Shown piece after piece: positions 22,967-26,332 of a DNA stretch of 26,332 bases; positions within the stretch are counted from its first letter, which is position 1, and the number at the start of each line of letters is the position of its first letter. Source of the stretch: CAYIVF01 sp964366875. Its GTDB lineage: Bacteria > Patescibacteriota > Minisyncoccia > Minisyncoccales > Staskawiczbacteraceae. Location: positions 1-26,332 of the forward strand of contig CAYIVF010000007.1 of NCBI GenBank assembly GCA_964366875.1. Direction: 5' to 3'. The notes under the pieces are model-generated. The model was not told where the DNA came from, made no database searches, and saw nothing but the letters and a program-made list of their open reading frames with translations. The position numbers were made by a program, and so were the translations under genes.

Positions 22967-24901
22967 TTATTTTTTAGAAAAGTACCAGTTTAATACGTCG
23001 TGCGCTACTGGCAAAGCGGCGGAGCGCAGACCCTGCACGCTTTCTATGGTAACCACTAAAACTATTTGCGGATTCTCGTAGGGGGCGAAAGTGGCAACCC
23101 ATGTATTGTAGTGCCCCGCTTCAGGAATTTGGGCAGTGCCTGTTTTAGCCGCTACAGCTACCGGCAAATCATTTAACGAAGCGGCCAAGCCATATGATTT
23201 TGATACGCCGTCTCTCATGCCCTCTCTGATAATTTCTAAATTTTGGGGGTCAATAAAATTGCTTCTTATAACTTCTGGCTTGAATTCCTGCACAGTTTTT
23301 GCCGAGTCGCCAGAGCCATCAACAATTTTGTTTACAATTTGGGGTTTATACAAAGTCCCGCCATTCGCAATAGCTGAGTAAGCTGTTACCACCTGCAAGG
23401 GAGTTGTTTGCAAATCAGACTGCCCAATAGAAAGGTTATATGTGTCTCCATCCCACCACGATTCATTCTTAGTCTTTTTTTTCCATGCAGGATCTGGAAT
23501 AAATCCCTGAGACTCGCTGGGAATATCAATTCCAGTTTTTTGCCCCCAACCGTAAAGAGACAGATATTGTTTAATTCTAGTGGGGCCCAATCCCTGCTGG
23601 TCGCCGTAACCTCCGCCCACTGTATAGAAATAAATGTTTGACGAAACAGCCAGTGCTTTTCTCATGTCTACTAAACCATGAGGAGCAACCCCCTCAAATC
23701 TATAAACTATGTTAGGATCATATTTGCTGCGCACCTCTATATATCCTGGGTCATTTATCTGTTTTTCCGGAGAGATTATTTTTTCTTGCAAAACCCCCGA
23801 AGCTAAAAAGGGCTTAATTGTAGAACCAACCGGATATTTGGCTGCAATTGCCCTGTTAAAAAGAGGCTGGGAAGAATCATTTTGTATTTTATCAAAATCT
23901 GTTTTAGAAATGCCTTGCGAAAAAAGATTATCATCATAAGAAGGATAAGAAATTAAAGCTAAAACAGCTCCAGTATTTGGATTCATAGCAATAGCTGCCC
24001 CCTTTTTTGCTCCAACATTTTTTATGCTATTTTCTAAAGAGTCATAAAGCTCTTTTTGAAGGTCTGAGTCTATGTTTAATATTAAATTTTTCCCGGGAGC
24101 GGGAGCTAAAATAGTTTTTTCTCCCCTGTCTATGCCAACAGCACTTCTTGCCGCTTCAACTTTACCCGGTGTGCCTCTTAGATAACTCTCGTATGATTCT
24201 TCAAGTCCAATCTTTCCGATATAATCATTTACCGCGTAGCCCTGAGATGCTCCAAGTTCATCTTCATTTATTCTGCCTGTATAACCTAACAGGTGCGCAA
24301 ACGAAGCTGCAAAAAGATAATTTCTTACAGTATTTTTTTCTATTTTACAGCCTTCAAATTCATTAATCTTCGCCTCAAGTACCAATAGACTCTCGTGCGG
24401 GATGTTTTCAAAAATTAAAACTTCCGAACTATTCGTCAGCTCAATTTTTTTCTCCAGCTCCAAGGGATCTGTATTAATAACTTTCGCAATATTTTCTATT
24501 TCATTTAAGGTTTGAGCATTTGCCTGCAAAAACTGCCTTCTATCGCAAACTAAATCAAAGGCAGGAGAGTTGGAAACAAGCTTTTTTAAATTCTTATCGT
24601 AAATAATACCTCTTTCCGGGATTATAAGAGCGATTTTTCCTTTATTGTTCTCGCTTATATTATAAAACCTTTGGCCAGACACTGCCTGCAAATAAAAGGT
24701 TTTAGAAAAAAGTACCAATGCTAACAGCAAAAAAATTCCTAACAGCATATAGGATATTTTTTCTTTAAGAGGCACCTCTAGTTTTTTTTCCGTGATACCA
24801 AGCTCTTCTTCTTTACGTTTGGCTAATTTATCTAAAAAAACTTCGTGAGTCTCGATGCTGCCATAAGATTGCTTAACTTTGTATTTTCCGTAAGAACTCA
24901 T
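22967..24901 (-). CDS. mrdA: penicillin-binding protein 2 (PBP2/MrdA-type transpeptidase)
   Basis: This class B PBP cross-links peptidoglycan during cell elongation. One transmembrane helix at about 51-68 is preceded by a cytoplasmic tail of about 50 residues. The dimerisation domain shows IIPERGIIYDKNLKKL and LLGYTGRINEDELG. The transpeptidase domain carries the SxxK motif with Ser360 and Lys363 (GSTIKPFLASG), SSN at 420-422, and KTGTAQ from Lys586. The full catalytic set is intact in 644 residues. Its start overlaps the mreD stop by 4 bp, the classic mre-mrdA order. No terminator of its own was clear before the convergent RNA2 stem at 22874-22932, which could stop transcripts from this side too. 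Confidence 0.95.
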   Translation of the reverse strand: MSSYGKYKVKQSYGSIETHEVFLDKLAKRKEEELGITEKKLEVPLKEKISYMLLGIFLLLALVLFSKTFYLQAVSGQRFYNISENNKGKIALIIPERGIIYDKNLKKLVSNSPAFDLVCDRRQFLQANAQTLNEIENIAKVINTDPLELEKKIELTNSSEVLIFENIPHESLLVLEAKINEFEGCKIEKNTVRNYLFAASFAHLLGYTGRINEDELGASQGYAVNDYIGKIGLEESYESYLRGTPGKVEAARSAVGIDRGEKTILAPAPGKNLILNIDSDLQKELYDSLENSIKNVGAKKGAAIAMNPNTGAVLALISYPSYDDNLFSQGISKTDFDKIQNDSSQPLFNRAIAAKYPVGSTIKPFLASGVLQEKIISPEKQINDPGYIEVRSKYDPNIVYRFEGVAPHGLVDMRKALAVSSNIYFYTVGGGYGDQQGLGPTRIKQYLSLYGWGQKTGIDIPSESQGFIPDPAWKKKTKNESWWDGDTYNLSIGQSDLQTTPLQVVTAYSAIANGGTLYKPQIVNKIVDGSGDSAKTVQEFKPEVIRSNFIDPQNLEIIREGMRDGVSKSYGLAASLNDLPVAVAAKTGTAQIPEAGHYNTWVATFAPYENPQIVLVVTIESVQGLRSAALPVAHDVLNWYFSKK

Positions 24902-25407
24902 AGTTTATAGAATTTTACAAAACCTTTATAGATATAAAAACTAAAAATAGCGACGGTCAAATTGTAAAGTGTTCGTAACAATAAAGACCAGCTAAAACTA
25001 AAAATAATATGAGAGGGGTCAAAGAAAAAAAGAAAAAGACCGGAAAAAACATCATAAAATATATAAAAAACCAAGAAAAGGGGCATAAAGTACGCAATTG
25101 GATATTTATCTTTTTTCTCTCTTAAAGACTGCATTGCCTTTTTTAGCAGTATACCTATTACTAATAATAATACTATTGAAACTCCAAAATACGAATAAGA
25201 AAACACATCTAAAAGAAAACCGGCAACAATTGACCAAAACATTATTTCATAATAACTGCTATTTTTCTCAAAAAAAATAATAATAAAGAAAAGTATGAAG
25301 ACAAGGTTTGGAGCTATGCCCATTATGTTAAAGCGGACAAAAAAACTGCTCTGCAAGACTGCGAGTAAATAAAAAAGAAACATAGTAATTAAAGTCTTGG
25401 GCCACAT
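24898..25407 (-). CDS. mreD: rod shape-determining protein MreD
   Basis: A 169-residue integral membrane protein with about five helices (FYLLAVLQSSFF, NLVFILFFIIIFF, IVAGFLLDVFSYSYFGVSIVLLLVIGILL, LFLVFYIFYDVFSGLFLFFF and a C-terminal helix). The GFLLDVFSYSYFGVS stretch after the second helix is typical of MreD (the usual GLLLDLFS-like motif). The family is poorly conserved, so the call rests on size, topology and its place between mreC and mrdA. The gap to mreC is 11 bp, and it overlaps mrdA by 4 bp. Confidence 0.85.
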   Translation of the reverse strand: MWPKTLITMFLFYLLAVLQSSFFVRFNIMGIAPNLVFILFFIIIFFEKNSSYYEIMFWSIVAGFLLDVFSYSYFGVSIVLLLVIGILLKKAMQSLREKKDKYPIAYFMPLFLVFYIFYDVFSGLFLFFFDPSHIIFSFSWSLLLRTLYNLTVAIFSFYIYKGFVKFYKL

Positions 25408-25418
25408 AAAATTTCAGG

Positions 25419-26234
25419 CTACTTTTCTTTTTTGTAATCTGTTATCACTAATAGATTATCTGTATTTTTTATGTTAAAAAATGGCTCCACTCGCGCCTGC
25501 TGAAAGGGCTTTTGATCATTTTTATAATTTTTTGTGACCTTACCCACCAAAAGGTCTTTGGGAAAGAGCTCCTCTAGGGCTGATGTAATCAAAATATCTT
25601 GCTCTTTTATTTCTTGGTCTGTAGGGACTAAATCTAAATAAACACCCAACCCCCCGCTGCCCTTGATCAAGCCATTAATTACCGGCTTTGTTGGGGTACC
25701 CCTTGGGTCATCTTGTTGAACTCTTACGTCAATAACGCTGCTTTTGCTGGATATTAGCATAACTTTTGAAAAACTATTGTAAACCTTTATAACCTTTCCG
25801 AAAAGAACTTTTTGCTGATTTATCACTGCCATGCCCTCCAAAACTCCGCTAGTTAAACCTTTATCTATTGAAATAATATCTTGCTGACTGTCTAAACCAA
25901 TAACACCGGACAATACTAATTTCATATTTTTAAAACCTAAAATATCCGCTGCTATTTGGTTTTCTCTTTCATCGCTTTGCAGAGAAGAAATCATTGATAA
26001 CAATTTTTCGTTTTCTATTTTTAGCTCTTCGTTTTCTTTTTTTAGCTCTTTTTTACCAAAAAGCGATGCAAAAAAAACCGAAGTATTATCGGCCGCCATG
26101 CTCAAAGTTTTTTCAACTGGATGAGATATTATATAAAAAGTATTTTTTACCTGATTTTGAAATAAATTTAAAACAAAAATCAAAATAAATAAAATAATAA
26201 TTCCAGTTAAAATTTTACGGATTGAAAAATCCAT
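25419..26234 (-). CDS. mreC: rod shape-determining protein MreC
   Basis: MreC joins the MreB cytoskeleton to periplasmic wall synthesis enzymes. An N-terminal membrane helix (about 8-27) precedes a coiled coil at about 60-95 (KKELKKENEELKIENEKLLSM) and the two MreC beta domains (LSGVIGLDSQQDIISIDKGLTSGVLEGMAVI, then LVPTDQEIKEQDILITSALEELFPKDLLVGKV). The 271 residues fit the family. A palindromic mini-element encodes DPRGTP near residue 175, in the loop between VQQ and the INGLIKGSGGLG strand. An 18-codon open frame with a strong Shine-Dalgarno sequence overlaps the start. mreB would be expected upstream, outside the window. Confidence 0.92.
   Translation of the reverse strand: MDFSIRKILTGIIILFILIFVLNLFQNQVKNTFYIISHPVEKTLSMAADNTSVFFASLFGKKELKKENEELKIENEKLLSMISSLQSDERENQIAADILGFKNMKLVLSGVIGLDSQQDIISIDKGLTSGVLEGMAVINQQKVLFGKVIKVYNSFSKVMLISSKSSVIDVRVQQDDPRGTPTKPVINGLIKGSGGLGVYLDLVPTDQEIKEQDILITSALEELFPKDLLVGKVTKNYKNDQKPFQQARVEPFFNIKNTDNLLVITDYKKEK
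25693..25710 (-). repeat. palindromic mini-element copy F (mreC, 18 bp)
   Basis: On the coding strand TGACCC, AAG, GGGTACCCC. It is read as DPRGTP in a loop before INGLIKGSGG. Confidence 0.7.
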
Positions 26235-26263
26235 GCTTGAAGATATAATTTATTATAAGTCAT
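26207..26263 (-). other. possible 18-codon upstream open frame overlapping the mreC start
   Basis: A minus-strand ATG at 26261-26263 is preceded, with a 4-nt spacer, by AAGGAG (26268-26273), the only strong Shine-Dalgarno sequence noticed in the window. The frame reads MTYNKLYLQAWIFQSVKF and stops 28 nt inside mreC in another frame. It may couple or limit mreC translation. That it is translated is only inferred. Confidence 0.3.
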
Positions 26264-26300
26264 TTTACTCCTTCATCTTTTTTTATGCAAATCTTATAGC

Positions 26301-26325
26301 AAAAAAAGTTCCTCAATGAGGAACT
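26301..26325 (-). terminator. terminator of the gene upstream of mreC (outside the window)
   Basis: AGTTCCTC and GAGGAACT form an 8-bp perfect stem with a 3-nt loop, followed on the minus strand by a run of T. It separates mreCD-mrdA from whatever precedes it. Confidence 0.75.
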
Positions 26326-26332
26326 GTGCGCA

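Noticed and set aside
22504..23081. Short open frames on both strands over the RNA2 region (61-101 residues)
   Set aside because: They overlap each other and the strong RNA structures, have no protein-like composition, and the promoter and terminator fit a noncoding transcript.
1..26332. CRISPR arrays, tRNA genes, transposases
   Set aside because: No spaced direct repeats, no T-arm consensus with acceptor pairing, and no transposase-like frame was found by eye.

Overview
The window looks like a piece of a small-genome bacterium of the Candidate Phyla Radiation (Patescibacteria, probably a Parcubacteria-like lineage). This is inferred from AT-rich coding DNA, very tight gene packing, a near absence of Shine-Dalgarno sequences, and typical hypothetical membrane proteins mixed with minimal replication, translation and cell-wall genes. 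No rRNA, tRNA, phage, IS or CRISPR was seen.

Layout. 1-4266 (minus): a GtrA-like membrane protein, dnaX, a membrane-anchored protein of unknown function, and a CapA-type metallophosphatase cut by the window edge. 4358-8348 (plus): CDP-alcohol phosphatidyltransferase, cysS, dnaB, recR. 8349-8708: a noncoding stretch carrying a structured RNA (RNA1, minus) with its own consensus promoter and terminator. 8709-13210 (minus): a surface locus of a CAP-domain protein, a sortase and a large cysteine-rich repeat protein interrupted by a 100-N assembly gap. 13277-18815 (minus): an envelope operon of alpha/beta hydrolase, membrane-fused MurF-like ligase, DegT-type aminotransferase, FemAB-type transferase and FtsQ. 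18888-22484 (minus): lysS, a HExxH metallopeptidase-like gene with a frame break, and serS. 22485-22966: a second noncoding stretch with a structured RNA (RNA2, plus). 22967-26234 (minus): the rod-shape operon mreC, mreD, mrdA (PBP2).

Genes working together: FtsQ, FemAB, MurF-like, PBP2 and MreC/MreD build and shape peptidoglycan. CAP, sortase and the repeat protein form a likely surface-display unit. DnaX, DnaB and RecR serve replication and repair; CysS, SerS and LysS charge tRNAs.

Two signals are not explained by ordinary annotation. (1) An 18- or 21-bp palindromic element (GGACCC, 3 or 6 nt, GGGTACCCC on the coding strand) occurs six times, always in frame inside conserved genes, and is read in two different frames (DPKGTP or GPEGYP type peptides). 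This is a protein-coding palindromic mini-element analogous in concept to Rickettsia palindromic elements. (2) RNA1 and RNA2, far apart and on opposite strands, share the same closing helix (ACTGACAGG/CCTGTCAGT), the same layout and similar strong promoters, and match no RNA family I recognise. Several promoters also place +1 on or within a few bases of the start codon, suggesting leaderless mRNAs.
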